A stretch of 64,000 nt of DNA, taken from the NCBI GenBank assembly GCA_032690845.1, contig CM064417.1, positions 14,104,501 to 14,168,500 on the forward strand, read 5' to 3'. Origin of the DNA: Eleusine coracana subsp. coracana. Taxonomy: Eukaryota > Streptophyta > Magnoliopsida > Poales > Poaceae. The notes under the pieces were generated by a model. That model did no database searches. It saw only the letters and a program-made list of their open reading frames with translations, and was not told the DNA's origin. Made by a program: the position numbers and the translations under genes. Positions 21,664-32,443 of this stretch are shown one piece after another (the first letter of the stretch is position 1; each line of letters begins with the position of its first letter).

Positions 21664-22589
21664 TGATGAGGACATCACTCCTATGGATACACACAACACT
21701 CCTCCAAATCTGGACTTGCAAGGTCCAATGACTAGAGCTCGTGCACGACGACTAAATTTAGAGGTGAGCTCGTTCCTACGTTCTTTGCTATATGTTACTT
21801 TTGAGAATGGTTTGCTACCTAATGATTATTTTATGATTAGAAACCATGGAGAAGACCAGGAGATGATGGGAGAAGGAGTTGGGAACGTGGAGGACCAGCA
21901 AGGGCTTGGAAGCCAAAGTGGAGGCCCAATCAAAACCGACTTTGAGTCTGTTTTGGGGCCCAGGACCAGTCTGTACTAAAACAGTCGCCCAGGACGCATA
22001 CGGACTCGGATTTGGACGTTCTACATATGCACGGAAAGATAAGGAGAAGACCTTTCCAATGCCGCCGGCCTCATGTCAAAATTCATCCGAAGTCATCAGA
22101 AATCGTCAAAACAAGATAGAGTCCAGAATCTGTGTCGGTGCTGCGTCGCCTATTTTTGGCCTTTGGGCTTTGTATCTAGTTGAGCCCAATTAGGGGCGCG
22201 TCCAGAGGGTCTTGCACGACCCTAGGGTCTTTATATACAGCCGCCGCCACACCATTAGGGTTCGGGTTTTGCTTAGATCAATTCTGTTCCTAAACAGTTT
22301 CGCCGTTCATCGGTTTGTGAGACCCCAACTTCGAGAGTTTAATCATACATCTGCAATTGTGTTGCATTCTTTGTTGTTCTTGCTTGTGTTCTTGATTCGC
22401 AGGCAGGGATTAGCCTTCTCAGCGAGGTCAATTGTCTTTTGGACGGTTGATAACCAGAGGAGAGACGTCGTGCTGCGATTGCGGGGTTTAGAACGTGCTG
22501 TTCTGAAGCCGGATCGATTTGTGTGTCGCCTTCGACCAAATCAACTTACCAAGAACCTTTCAGAAGATCGGGAACCCTTGTCCACATCA
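21664..22589 (+). repeat. LTR2 inside element A, different subfamily
   Basis: TGATGAGGACATCAC to CATCA, 926 bp, preceded by TCGGT. At the sites that separate the subfamilies (CTCCTCCAAATCTGG, GCACGACGAC, GTGAGCTC, CAATTGTGTTGCATTC) it agrees with the solo LTR at 45020-45942, not with LTR1 or LTR3. TATATA lies at 22232. It must come from a second insertion into A. Confidence 0.9.
22232..22237 (+). promoter_or_regulatory. TATA box of CRM-type LTR2
   Basis: TATATA just downstream of the GACCCTAGGGTC palindrome. The other full-length LTRs of this type have CATATACAG at the same place, so LTR2 has the better TATA match. Confidence 0.6.
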
Positions 22590-23822
22590 AGTGGTAATCA
22601 GAGTTTCAGTTGCACCGTCAGGTTCACACTACCCTTTAGTTTTGTTTTCGTGTTCTTCCTATCGTCCACTGAAAATATCAAAAAAAAATTTCCCCCGCCC
22701 ATAACCACGTGTTTAGCCTTTGCATATTTCAATTTCAGAGTCCGTAGTGTTGAGTTTGTGCCCTAGTTCTTTTTTAGTCGCTGGTTTAGTTTGTGTTTTT
22801 GTCGTCAGTAGTGTTTCCCTTGCAACCCTAGCCGCCATCCCCTTCACCATCCTCGGTTTTGTCAGCTTTGTGTGCTAGGGTTGATTGATCAACACGCCCA
22901 CCCTAATCCCACCCTAAACCTACCCTCACCACCTTGGACCAATTTTCATAAATTCCACTTTCCGCTGCATCCACCTCACCAAAAAAAAACTCCCTACCCA
23001 ACCCCAAGCCCGACTCGGATTTCACTCAAAACCTCGGGTTCTTCATAACCGATTCCGACACCCCTTCGGTAAAACAGGCATAACTTTTCGCTCGGTTGTC
23101 CGTTTTGGCTGAAATTTTTATATGAGATTCTTGACAAAAAGTTGAGCATACCCACACTCGGCTACACCCTGTATGCCCTCATCAAAAAATTCAAAAAAAA
23201 ATCGGGAAGATAAAGAAAAAATTCATTCAAGTTGAAACCCGACGTTTTCTGAAACTTCAAGATTTTCTGTAGGCCACGTCCTAGCTCGGTTTGAGCTGAA
23301 ATTTTTTGTGGTTTCTCCCTGTTTGCTAGTGAGTTGGAAACAAATATCAAAAAAATAAAATCAAAAAAAAATAAATTTGGGATTCCTACTAGTGCTCCAT
23401 CTAGCCCCCTGAAATTTCTGAGTTTGGCTGTTTTACACTAAGCCCCCTGTTATCGACTGTGTCCCTTTGTCTCCTTGTTTCTTCTTTGCTATCACTACTG
23501 TTCTAGGACATAGTTAGACCAGCAACTAGGGACAAGTTACTTGGGCACTTATTCAGCTTTACTATCTGTTTTTGATTTGTGTGCCACTCATATATACATA
23601 TTTGGCCTTCCTAGCTCTACATACTTCTTCTGGACAGCACATAGGTTATTTGGTAACCCTTGCAATCGTGAAACACTTCTCCCTGGTATCCTTCGCTTTG
23701 TTGTTTTCAGAACTTTGTAAGAGCTTTGCAAGAAGCTTACTTTTGCTGTGTTGAGAGGCACCACTGCTTAGTAGTTTTGTAGGGATAACCTTCACTTTTT
23801 GTTTCCTGTTTTGGTGTTTCTG
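22590..23822 (+). other. Leader of the A interior, second copy
   Basis: Primer site TGGTAATCAGAG at 22592. The first 480 bp repeat the leader at 21189-21663 with many differences. The rest is AT-rich with runs of A, and ends in a T-rich stretch and GATGTCAGG at the gag start, a splice-acceptor-like arrangement. Confidence 0.7.
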
Positions 23823-24062
23823 ATGTCAGGAAGCGACGGGGAGGGTGCTTCACCCTCAAAATTGGATGAGTGCGTGAGCCAAAATTAGTTACAGAAGGCT
23901 TTGCAGGCGGTTCAGAGTGATTTGGCAGAGACGATCACCAGGGCCGTCACCGACGCCGTCACCAAGCTTCACCTGGGAGAAAGCATTGAGCGGTTGGATA
24001 AGAGAGTCTCTAAGCTAACCGATCAGGTTGTCGAATTGGAGATAGCTCACAAGACCAACACC

Positions 24063-24094
<32 letters not shown>

Positions 24095-26087
24095 CACAAA
24101 CAACAACACCAACACCAACAACGACGTTGAAGACGATCATGATGAAGCAACGGTGTATAAGGCTGATGGCACCGTCGATAGGTCATCTACAAGGACCGCA
24201 AGGTTACGACGTCGTTTGCAATGTAACCCTCAAGGTATGGGTGGTTTCCACAACCACAACCGTCGCACACAAGGTAACCATGCTCCAGATGATCCGTATG
24301 CTAAAATTAAGTTTTCAATTTCTTCGTTTTCGGGTCAGTACGATGGTGATGCTTACCTTGATTGGGAAATGACGGTAGAACAAAAATTTAATGCCCACCT
24401 TGTTCCTGAACAACATAGAGTTAGACAAGCCACTAGTGAGTTTAAGGACTTTGCTATTGTTTGGTGGAGTGGTCTAGCTGCTGAAACCGATTTGCCTACT
24501 ACTTGGGAAGAACTTAAGGTAGAAATGCGTGATCATTTTGTTCCTCCTTCGTTTTATAGAGAAATTCATAATAAACTGCAGCGTTTAGATCAAGGAGATA
24601 AAACTGTTCAGGAGTATTTTAGTGAGCTTCAGAAGGGTTTGATACGTTGTGCTGTGGTTGAAAAAGTAGAGGATCAGATTTGCCACTTTTATTCTGGTTT
24701 GAGAAAAGAAATTCAGGACATCCTTGATTATAAAGAATTTTATACCCTCAACCACTGTTTCCAGTATGCTATGCTTACAGAGAAAGAATCACAGGGACCT
24801 TTCCAGGCTTTTGAGGAGTACAGCAAGTCCAGGAATTTCTACCCACCACGGCTGACGGGGACTTCGGGGCTGCCCAAACCATCTTTCCGGCCGCCCCCAC
24901 CAGCTAGTGTTGTTTCTGCAGCACCAAGATCAGCCCCTGCCCCTTCTACGCGCTCAGGTAAAAATTCTGTGCAGGTACCGGCTAGTAGTGCCTCCTCTGT
25001 TGCTTCGACGGGACGCACTACAGGGATTCAGTGCCACCGCTGCCATGGTCTTGGCCATATGCAGAAAGATTGCCCAAGTAGGCGGGCATATGTGGCGACA
25101 GATGATGGCGGTTACATGAGCACCTCCGATGTGGAGGATGAGGAGGAGGATGTCGCTGCCACCTGCGGTGACCTCGTCCTTGGAGGCGGAGATACCACGG
25201 GCTATATGAATATTATTGTGCAGCGTGTGTTTAGCACACAAATCCAGCAGCCCGAGGTGATGCAGCGACATAACTTGTTCCAGATTTTCTTCGTCATCAA
25301 GAACCGTCGGGCACGTGTCATCATTGATGGAGGAAGCTGCAACAATTTGGTGAGTTCTGATGTGGTTAAGAAGCTTGATTTGGCCACATGCCCACATCCA
25401 CATCCATACTACATTCAGTGGTTAAATGACTCTGGAAAAGCTAAGGTAACACAAACTTGCAGAGTTCCTTTTTCCATTGGTTCCTATGTCGATTCTGTTG
25501 ATTGTGATGTTGTACCCATGCAAGCTTGTTCACTTTTATTGGGTAGACCTTGGGAATTTGATAATGATGCTGTACACCATGGTAAAAGTAATAAGTACAC
25601 TTTTATGCATAAAGGAACTAAAATTACTTTGTTACCAATGACCCCTGCTGAAATTGTACAAGCTGATTTAGAACGAGCTGCTAGTTTGAAAAATAAAAGC
25701 CCTGAAATTCCGCAACCTGTTAATTCTGCTTCTACACCAAGTAATGTTACTGATTCTTCAAGTTCTAAGGGTGCTGCAATTAAATTACAAGGTCGTTCAT
25801 GTCTTGCCACAAAATCTGAGCTTGCTGAAATTTCTATTGATGATATTTGCTATGCTTTGATATGCAAACAAGCCTTGTTTTCTCTTGGTGATATTGCTTC
25901 TACTGCTTTGCCTCCTGCTGTCACTAACCTTTTGCAGGAGTATGAGTATGTTTTCCCAGCTGAGATACCCCCGGGATTGCCACCTTTGAGAGGGATTGAG
26001 CATCAAATTGATTTGATTCCTGGTGCTACTTTGCCAAACCGTGCTTCTTATAGGACCAAACCTGAGGAGACTAAGGAGATACAATGA
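23823..26087 (+). CDS. Element A Gag-protease polyprotein
   Basis: The likely natural start is the ATG at 23823, in frame, but a TAG near 23886 follows; the open run begins at 23901 and lasts 728 codons. Counting from 23901: coiled-coil region 1-50, a Thr/Asn low-complexity run at about 52-76, gag core at about 150-290 (DAYLDWEMTVEQKF to CFQYAMLTEKE), intact CCHC zinc knuckle CHRCHGLGHMQKDC near 377, and aspartic protease motif IIDGGSCNNLVSS near 473. The end leads into the RT and is stopped by TGA at 26086, a single change from CGA. It would supply the particle and its protease. This is the best-preserved gag in the window. Confidence 0.9.
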
Positions 26088-26720
26088 CAAGTCCAAGACC
26101 TTTTGGATCGTGGGTATGTTCGTCAATCACTTAGTCCTTGTGCTGTTCCTGTACTTTTAGTTCCTAAGAAAGATGGTTCTTGGTATATGTGTGTAGATTA
26201 TAGAGCCATTAATAACATTACTATTAGGTATTGTCATCCTATTCCTAGGCTAGATGACATGCTTGATGAGTTATGTGGTGCTATAATTTTCACTAAAATT
26301 TATTTGCGTAGTGGCTACCATCAAATTAGAATGAAACTTGGAGATGAATGGAAAACAGCTTTCAAAACCAAATTCGGGTTGTATGAGTGGTTAGTAATGC
26401 CATTTGGTCTAGCTAATGCACCTAGTACTTTCATGCGTTTGATGAATGAGGTTTTAAGATCTTTTATTGACAAATTTGTGGTTGTTTACTTTGATGATAT
26501 CTTGATTTATAGCAAATCCATGGATGATCATATGATTCATTTGCGTGCTATTTTTGATGCTTTATGAGCTGCACGTTTATTTGGTAACCTTGAGAAGTGC
26601 ACCTTTTGCACGGATCCAGTATCTTTTCTTGGCTATGTTGTAACTCCATAGGGAATTAAGGTGGATGAGGCGAAGATTGAAGCCATAAAGAGCTGGCCTG
26701 TACCAAAAACTATCACACAG
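26088..26720 (+). pseudogene. Element A reverse transcriptase, catalytic Asp lost
   Basis: In frame with gag-protease after one TGA. RT motifs are clear: [47 protein letters not shown] and the catalytic YFDD in [11 protein letters not shown]. Motif A reads [13 protein letters not shown], with Tyr where the catalytic Asp is expected (a one-base change). A TGA at 26565 and a TAG near 26650 interrupt the thumb region. The enzyme would be inactive even without the stops. Confidence 0.9.
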
Positions 26721-27390
26721 GTGAGGAGTGGCGTCATTATTTGTTGCCCAAAGAATTTGTTATTCATTTTGATCATGAATTACTTAAGTATATTCATTCT
26801 CAATGCAATTTGAACCGTTGACATGCTAAATGGGTTGAGTTTATTGAGTCTTTTCCTTATATTATTAAACAAAAGAAAGGGAAGGATAATGTGATTGCTG
26901 ATGCTTTATCTAGGCGATATACTTTGTTGTCTCAACTTGATTGTACAATTTTTGGACTTGAGGCAATTAAAGAACAATATGTTGCTGATGATGATTTTAA
27001 AGATGTATTGCTGCACTGTAAAGAAGGTCGTGCTTGGAACAAATTTGTGTTGAATAATGGTTTCTTGTTTAGAGTTAACCGCCTATGCATTCCAGTTGGT
27101 TCCGTTCGTCTTTTGTTGTTGCAGGAGGTGCATGGAGGTGGATTGATGGGTCATTTTGGTGCTAAGAAGACGAAGGATATTTTGGCCACACACTTGTTTT
27201 GGCCAAGGATGAGGAAAGATGTTGAGCGTTTTGTTGCTCGCTGCACTATATGTCAAAAAGCTAAGTCTCGCTTGAATACACATGGTTTATACATGCCACT
27301 TCCTGTTCCTTCTATTCCTTGGGCGGATATTTCTATGGACTTTGTTTTAGGACTGCCTAGGACTAAGAGGGGAGTGATAGCATTTTTGTT
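26721..27390 (+). pseudogene. Element A RNase H remnant and integrase N-terminus
   Basis: After TITQVRS the sequence jumps into the last part of RNase H ([17 protein letters not shown]), so the first two thirds of that domain are deleted. A TGA lies near 26819. From 26891 the frame is open and holds [12 protein letters not shown], then the integrase zinc region ([21 protein letters not shown]) and the first catalytic Asp in [11 protein letters not shown] frameshift in a T-rich stretch near 27385-27395 moves the rest of the integrase to another frame. Confidence 0.85.
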
Positions 27391-27393
27391 GTT

Positions 27394-28524
27394 GTGGATC
27401 ATTTTTCTAAGATGGCACACTTTATACCATGTCATAAAACTGATGATGCTAGTTATATTGCTGACCTCTTTTTCAAAGGAATTGTACGTTTGCATGGTAT
27501 GCCTTCTAGTATTTTTTCAGATCATGATTCAAAATTCTTGAGTCACTTTTGCCGCACGCTTTGGAATAAGTTGGGTACAAAGTTGCTATTTTCTACAACT
27601 TGTCATCCACAAACTGATGAACAAACTGAGGTTGTGAACCGCACTTTGGGCACTATGCTGAGAGCTATTTTGAAGAAAAATTTGAAGCAATGGGAAGAAT
27701 GCTTGCCTCATGTTGAGTTTTCTTATAATCGGGCAATACATTCTACTACCAAGGTAAGTCCCTTCAAGGTAGTGTATGGTTTTGATCCCGTTACTCCACT
27801 TGATATACTTCCTCTATCTATTAATGAGAGAGTTCATGTTGATGCTAAGGAGCGTGCTGAATTTATTTTGCAAATGCATGAGACCACTAGACTTAGCTTT
27901 GAAAAGATGAATGAAAAGTATAAAATTGCTGTTGGTAAAGGTAGAAAGGAAGTAAAGCTTGATGTAGGAGATTTAGTGTGGTTACACTGGAGGAAGGATA
28001 GATTTCAAGAATTGAGAAAGTCTAAACTAATGCCTAGAGCTGATGGTACATTCAAAATAATGGAGAAGATTAATGATAATGCATGCAAACTTGAGTTACC
28101 TCCCGAGTTCGGGGTTAGTCCTACTTTTAACATTTCAGATTTGAAACCATACTTGGGAGAAGAGGATGAGCTTGAGTCGAGGACGACTGCGCTTCAAGAG
28201 GAGGAGGATGATAAGGACATCACTCCTATGGATACACACAACACTTCTCCAATTCTGGACTTGCATGGTCCAATGACTAGAGCTCGTGCAAGACGACTAA
28301 ATTTAGAGGTGAACTCGTTCCTACGTTCTTTGCTATATGTTACTTTTGAGAATAGTTTGCTACCTAATGATTATTTTATGATTAGGAACCATGGAGAGGA
28401 CCAGGAGATGATGGGAGAAGGAGTTGGGAACATGGAGTACCAGCAAGGGCTTGGAAGCCAAGGTGGAGGCCCAATCAAAACAAACTTCGAGTCTGTTTCG
28501 GGGCCCAGGACCAGTCTGCACTAA
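27394..28524 (+). CDS. Element A integrase core, C-terminus and LTR-encoded tail
   Basis: Open for 376 codons. It starts in the integrase core ([12 protein letters not shown]), holds the second Asp in IFSDHDSKF and the Glu in [11 protein letters not shown], then a [13 protein letters not shown] segment and [15 protein letters not shown]. It continues through ELESRTT and crosses into the 3' LTR at 28209, encoding another 105 residues ([11 protein letters not shown] to the stop). Such an LTR-overlapping tail corresponds to the CR motif of CRM-clade integrases, which has been linked to insertion in centromeric chromatin. The start is an internal Met after the frameshift, not a true initiation site. 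Confidence 0.88.
   Translation: MDHFSKMAHFIPCHKTDDASYIADLFFKGIVRLHGMPSSIFSDHDSKFLSHFCRTLWNKLGTKLLFSTTCHPQTDEQTEVVNRTLGTMLRAILKKNLKQWEECLPHVEFSYNRAIHSTTKVSPFKVVYGFDPVTPLDILPLSINERVHVDAKERAEFILQMHETTRLSFEKMNEKYKIAVGKGRKEVKLDVGDLVWLHWRKDRFQELRKSKLMPRADGTFKIMEKINDNACKLELPPEFGVSPTFNISDLKPYLGEEDELESRTTALQEEEDDKDITPMDTHNTSPILDLHGPMTRARARRLNLEVNSFLRSLLYVTFENSLLPNDYFMIRNHGEDQEMMGEGVGNMEYQQGLGSQGGGPIKTNFESVSGPRTSLH
28175..28188 (+). other. Inverted repeat just upstream of the A polypurine tract
   Basis: AGTCG-AGGA-CGACT, a 5-bp stem with a four-base loop, overlapping the ESRTT codons. The same arrangement is present in B, H and E. Confidence 0.7.
28195..28208 (+). other. Polypurine tract of element A
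   Basis: CAAGAGGAGGAGGA directly before the LTR3 start at 28209. Confidence 0.75.
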
Positions 28525-29127
28525 AACGATCGCCAGGACGCATACGGACTTGGATTTGGATGTTATACATATGCATAGAAAGATAAGGAGAAGACCATTC
28601 CAATGCCGCTGGCCTCATGTCAAAGTTCATCCGGAGTCATCAGAAATAATCAAAACAAGAGAGGGTCCAGAATCTGTGTTGGTGCCGCGTCGTCTATTTT
28701 TGGCCTTTGGGCTTTGTATCCAATTGAGCCCAATTAGGGGCACGTCCAGAGGGTCTTGCATGATCCTGGGGTCTTCATATACAGCCGCCACCACACCATT
28801 AGGTTTTGGGTTTTGCTTAGATCAATTCTGTTCCCAAACAGTGTCGCCGTCCATCAGTTTGTGAGACCCCAACTTCGTGAGCTTAATCATTCATCTGTAA
28901 ATTGGTTGCTTGCTTTGTTGTTCTTGCTTGTGTTCTTGATTCGGAGGCAGGGATTAGCCTTCTTGGTGAGGTCAATCGTCCTTGGTCGATTGACCAGAGG
29001 AGACGTCGTGCTGTGATTGCGGGGTTTAGAACGTGCTGTTCTGAAGCCGGATCGACTTGTGTGTCGCCTCCGACCAAATCAACTTACCAAGAACCTTTCA
29101 AAAGATTGGGAACCCTTGTTCACATCA
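28209..29127 (+). repeat. LTR3 of element A (3' LTR)
   Basis: TGATAAGGACATC to CATCA, 919 bp, followed by CTCAT. It pairs with LTR1 by shared bases. Its first 315 bp are the end of the integrase frame. Confidence 0.9.
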
Positions 29128-29532
29128 CTCATACTGTTGCCATTCTAGTGGTGGCATTGGGCTGCCCACCCTTGCCCTGGGGTGGATAGGCTTGGGTTAA
29201 TGGCTGAGTCATGCGCCTGGGAGTTCAGCCGGAGCGATTCACTTTCCGACCCTTTCGGGGAGTCTTGCGGGGCGTGGCGAATCCTCCACCCTTGTTGAGG
29301 CGTTGAGCGGGACGTAGCCATCCCTCGACCACTTCGGGGGTCGAGCAAGTCGGAGTGGCGGCGCAGCTTTCACGGCTAAGGCTCGACTTCCACGTGGATG
29401 CTTCCCATGGGGACCCACATGGGGGGGGGGCGCCTCGGTGACGATCCTGCGGGCCCTTTAAAGTCTATTTGTGTCTGGCACGTGTGAGCCCTTAGGAGGT
29501 ACCACATGGCACCCTGTTATTTACCCTCGACA
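29128..29532 (-). repeat. 3' LTR of G, proximal part
   Basis: Continues the LTR interrupted at 20265 and matches 46557-46975. It ends CACCCTGTTATTTACCCTCGACA; on the minus strand this is the LTR start. Confidence 0.88.
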
Positions 29533-30880
29533 GTAGCCCCCGAGCCCCCGAGCAAGTTGGAGAGTCGTTCAGGGGATTCTGACGTGGGTGCAGGCGGAAG
29601 GCACGAAATCATTCATTTGTTGTCTAGTTCACATGAGGGAGGTGCACGCGAGTGCACCCGACGGGTGTAGCCCCTGAGCCGGAGGGGGAGTTTGGCCGAA
29701 ACTCGTGCTTCGGATTAACGTGTTTGTGGAAAGGTTTTGTCGTTCATCCGTCAGGATGGTGTAGCCCCCGAGCCAAAGGAGGAGTCCGGACGGACTCGTT
29801 CTTTGGCTGTTTGTGTGTGAAACGATCACGGTGGTGTTGTGGGACCCGTGTGCCTTGGTCTCCATCCCTTGGGCCGGCTAGGCGGTGCAGGGTATCACGG
29901 ATGAGGGTTTTCCTCAAAAGGCGCGTCCTAGCGCTGTCGAAACGACAGGTTTCTTGACGCTTTTCAGAGTGGAGCACGTAGGAGCATCTTCAGGTGGGGC
30001 CCTAGTATGCTACGCACCAAGGGGATCTGAGGCGGGTTCCTTTGTTTTTCCTTCAGTGTGATACACGTGGCGCTGTCAGTGGCGCCAGCTCCTTGTCCCC
30101 CTGTGGCATGTAAGGGCTCCTCGTGAACTCACATCGGGTTTGGTGCCCACATATGGGATCCGAGGCCACGACCTAGCTCAACTATTTAAGGACATAGCTG
30201 GGCAACGCTCTGCTTCATCCTACATCAAGCTTTGTGCTCCAAGTCCTGAGGTACCTGGGACGAGTTTGGTTCTCTCTTAGTAGTCCGTTGTCCTCATGAT
30301 TTCCGGGTGTGACAATGTCCCTGGTGATGAGGATGGGGATGGAGACTCGCCGATAGCAAGTCCCCGGCCGCCCTGGTGTAGCGGCTCCGCCGACTGGGGG
30401 AAGGTTGGCTTGACTTCTATTGTGTCCTCCCCTTGTCGGGGTGAGATAGAGATAAAGGGGCCATCGTAAGGAAGGCTGCCCTGGCTTATCAGGTCCCCTC
30501 GCATTCGTCCTTAGCGGCACCAGTAGGAGCGAGGTCAAGAAGAGGCGCCAGGCTAGACTCCCCATCAGCATGGGGGTCATTGGTCTCAAGTGGCGGCTCT
30601 AGCAACAGCCGTATGGCGTGGCCAGGCTGCTCGCCTTCTTTGTTAGGGGAAAATGCCAGCCTCAAATAGGGGCGTCTTTCCCTGACGACAAAGCATTACA
30701 GGCGCTTTACCTCGCATGTACCCGCCGAGGTGCGGGTACCGCCTTTTCTTTGTAGTAGACCCCTTGGGTTGATCTTTTTCCTTCATTCCCCTTCTTTTCT
30801 CTCTCTCGACTCGTTGACACTCACTTTGTAAAGGGAAGAGAGGGGTCTTTAAGAGTCGACCTTAAATGGTCTTGTAAACA
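29533..30880 (-). other. 3' UTR of G with repeated polypurine-like motifs
   Basis: Minus-strand GGCTCGGGGGCTAC lies directly against the LTR and serves as polypurine tract. Similar GTAGCCCC(C/T)GAGCC motifs on the plus strand recur at about 29668 and 29761, with spacing near 93 bp. A plus-strand TATTTAAG at about 30184 has unknown meaning. No coding frame is supported. Confidence 0.65.
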
Positions 30881-32443
30881 AAGAATAATGAATGTGACTC
30901 CGTCGTCGGGTCTTGTTTGGCGATGCCGGCTCTCGCGTCCCTGCTCGATGCAGACAGATCAGTCGAGTGGCTGCTTCGACTTTTTCATTTTGTCCTTCCG
31001 CGTCCCGTTTGTGAGATGCAGGATAGAGCCGGGCCACGCTTTTGCCTCGGTAGCTGAAGCGTGGCTGCTCGATGAGCTGCTATTGGGTTTGTTCGAGTGA
31101 GGCCTCCGGTCCCTCGTCGATGGGGTCCCAACGAACCATCTGGTCGTCGACCTCATAAATCCGTCTTTCCGGCTCGACTGGTTGTCATGACCGTTCGATG
31201 GGTCGTCATGGCTAGCTGCCTCTCTTCGAGGAGATACCAAAGGTCGAGCCGGAGCAAGATTCAAACGCTACTCCCCGATGCCCCCGACCCCTCAGGGCCG
31301 GGGTGCTGGCCGCTAAGTGTGCCTATCGCTCGTGCCCCTTGCTCTGTTTGTGCCCTAGGCGGATGTTGAACCCGCACGTGGGGCCAGCTTTAGAACCACG
31401 ACAAAGAATAATGAATGTGACCCCGTCGTTGGGCCTCGTTTGGCGATGCCGGCCCTCGCGTCCCTGCTCGATGCAGATGGATCGGTCGAGCGACCATTTT
31501 GACTTTTTTGTTTTCTCCTTCCGCGTCCCATTCATGAGACGGAGGATAGAGCTGGGACACACTTTTGCGTCGGTGGTTGAAGCATGGTTGCTCGATTAGC
31601 TGCTATCATGTTCGTTCGAGTGAGGTCTCCGGTTCCCCATTGATGGGGTCGCAGCGAACCAGCTGGTGGTCGACCTTATAAATCCGTCTTTCCGGCTCGA
31701 CTCGGTGTCATGACCATTCCGTAGGTCGTGATGGCTAGCTGCCTCTCTTCGGGGAGATACCAAAGGTCGAGTCGGAGCAGGATTCAAACGCTACTCCCCG
31801 ATGCCCCCGACCCCTCAGGGTCGGGGTGCTGGCCGCCAAGTGTGCCCATCGCTCGTGCCCCTTGCTCTGTTCGTGCCCTAGGCAGATGTCGAACCCACAT
31901 GTGGGGACAGCTTTAGAACCTTGGCAAAGAATAATGAATGTGACCCTGCCGTTGGGCCTCGTTTGGTGATGCCGGCCCTCGCGTCCCCGCTCGATGCAGA
32001 TGGATCAGTCGAGCGACCGTTTTGACATTTTTGTTTTCTCCTTCCGCGTCCCATTTGTGAGACGGAGGATAGAGCTGGGCCACGCTTTTGCCTCGGTGGC
32101 TGAAGCATGGTTGCTCGATGAGCTGCTATCATGTTCGTTCGAGTGAGGTCTCCGGTTCCCCATTGATGGGGTCCCAGCGAACCAGCTGGCGGTCAACCTT
32201 ATAAATCCGTCTTTCCGGCTCGACTCGTTGTCACGACCATTCCATAGGTCGTGATGGCTAGCTGCCTCTCTTCGGGGAGATACCAAAGGTCGAGTCGGAG
32301 CAGGACTCAAACGCAACTCCTCGATGCCCTCGACCCCTCGGGGGTCGAGGTGTTGGCCGCTAAGTGTGCCCACCGCTCGTGCCGCTCACTCTGTTTGTGC
32401 TCTAGGCGGCTGTCAAACCCGCTCGTGGGGCCAGCTTTAGAAC
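30881..32443 (-). repeat. Three tandem copies of a 523-bp repeat in the G 3' UTR
   Basis: Units start at AAGAATAATGAATGTGA: 30881-31403, 31404-31926, 31927 to about 32443. The period is exactly 523 bp between the first three starts. Copies 2 and 3 look closer to each other than to copy 1. Open frames in the array repeat with the units and carry no domain. Tandem repeats in the 3' UTR of Tat-lineage elements are known and have been proposed as sources of satellite DNA. Confidence 0.9.

Larger units (their letters stand above)
20266..29127 (+). mobile_element. A: CRM-type chromovirus with three LTRs, TSD CCCAT/CTCAT
   Basis: Outer LTRs are 20266-21188 and 28209-29127. A third LTR of another subfamily lies at 21664-22589. 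Flanking five-mers are CCCAT (20261-20265) and CTCAT (29128-29132). The matching empty site is visible in G's other LTR near 46552-46556 (GGGGCCAATACTG), which proves the insertion. Gag-protease is open for 728 codons; RT and RNase H are damaged, and the integrase has a frameshift but a long open 3' half running into the LTR. Confidence 0.92.

Noticed and set aside
21317..21979. 220-codon open frame on the plus strand
   Set aside because: It is a chance join of the A leader and the LTR2-encoded tail across an insertion boundary.
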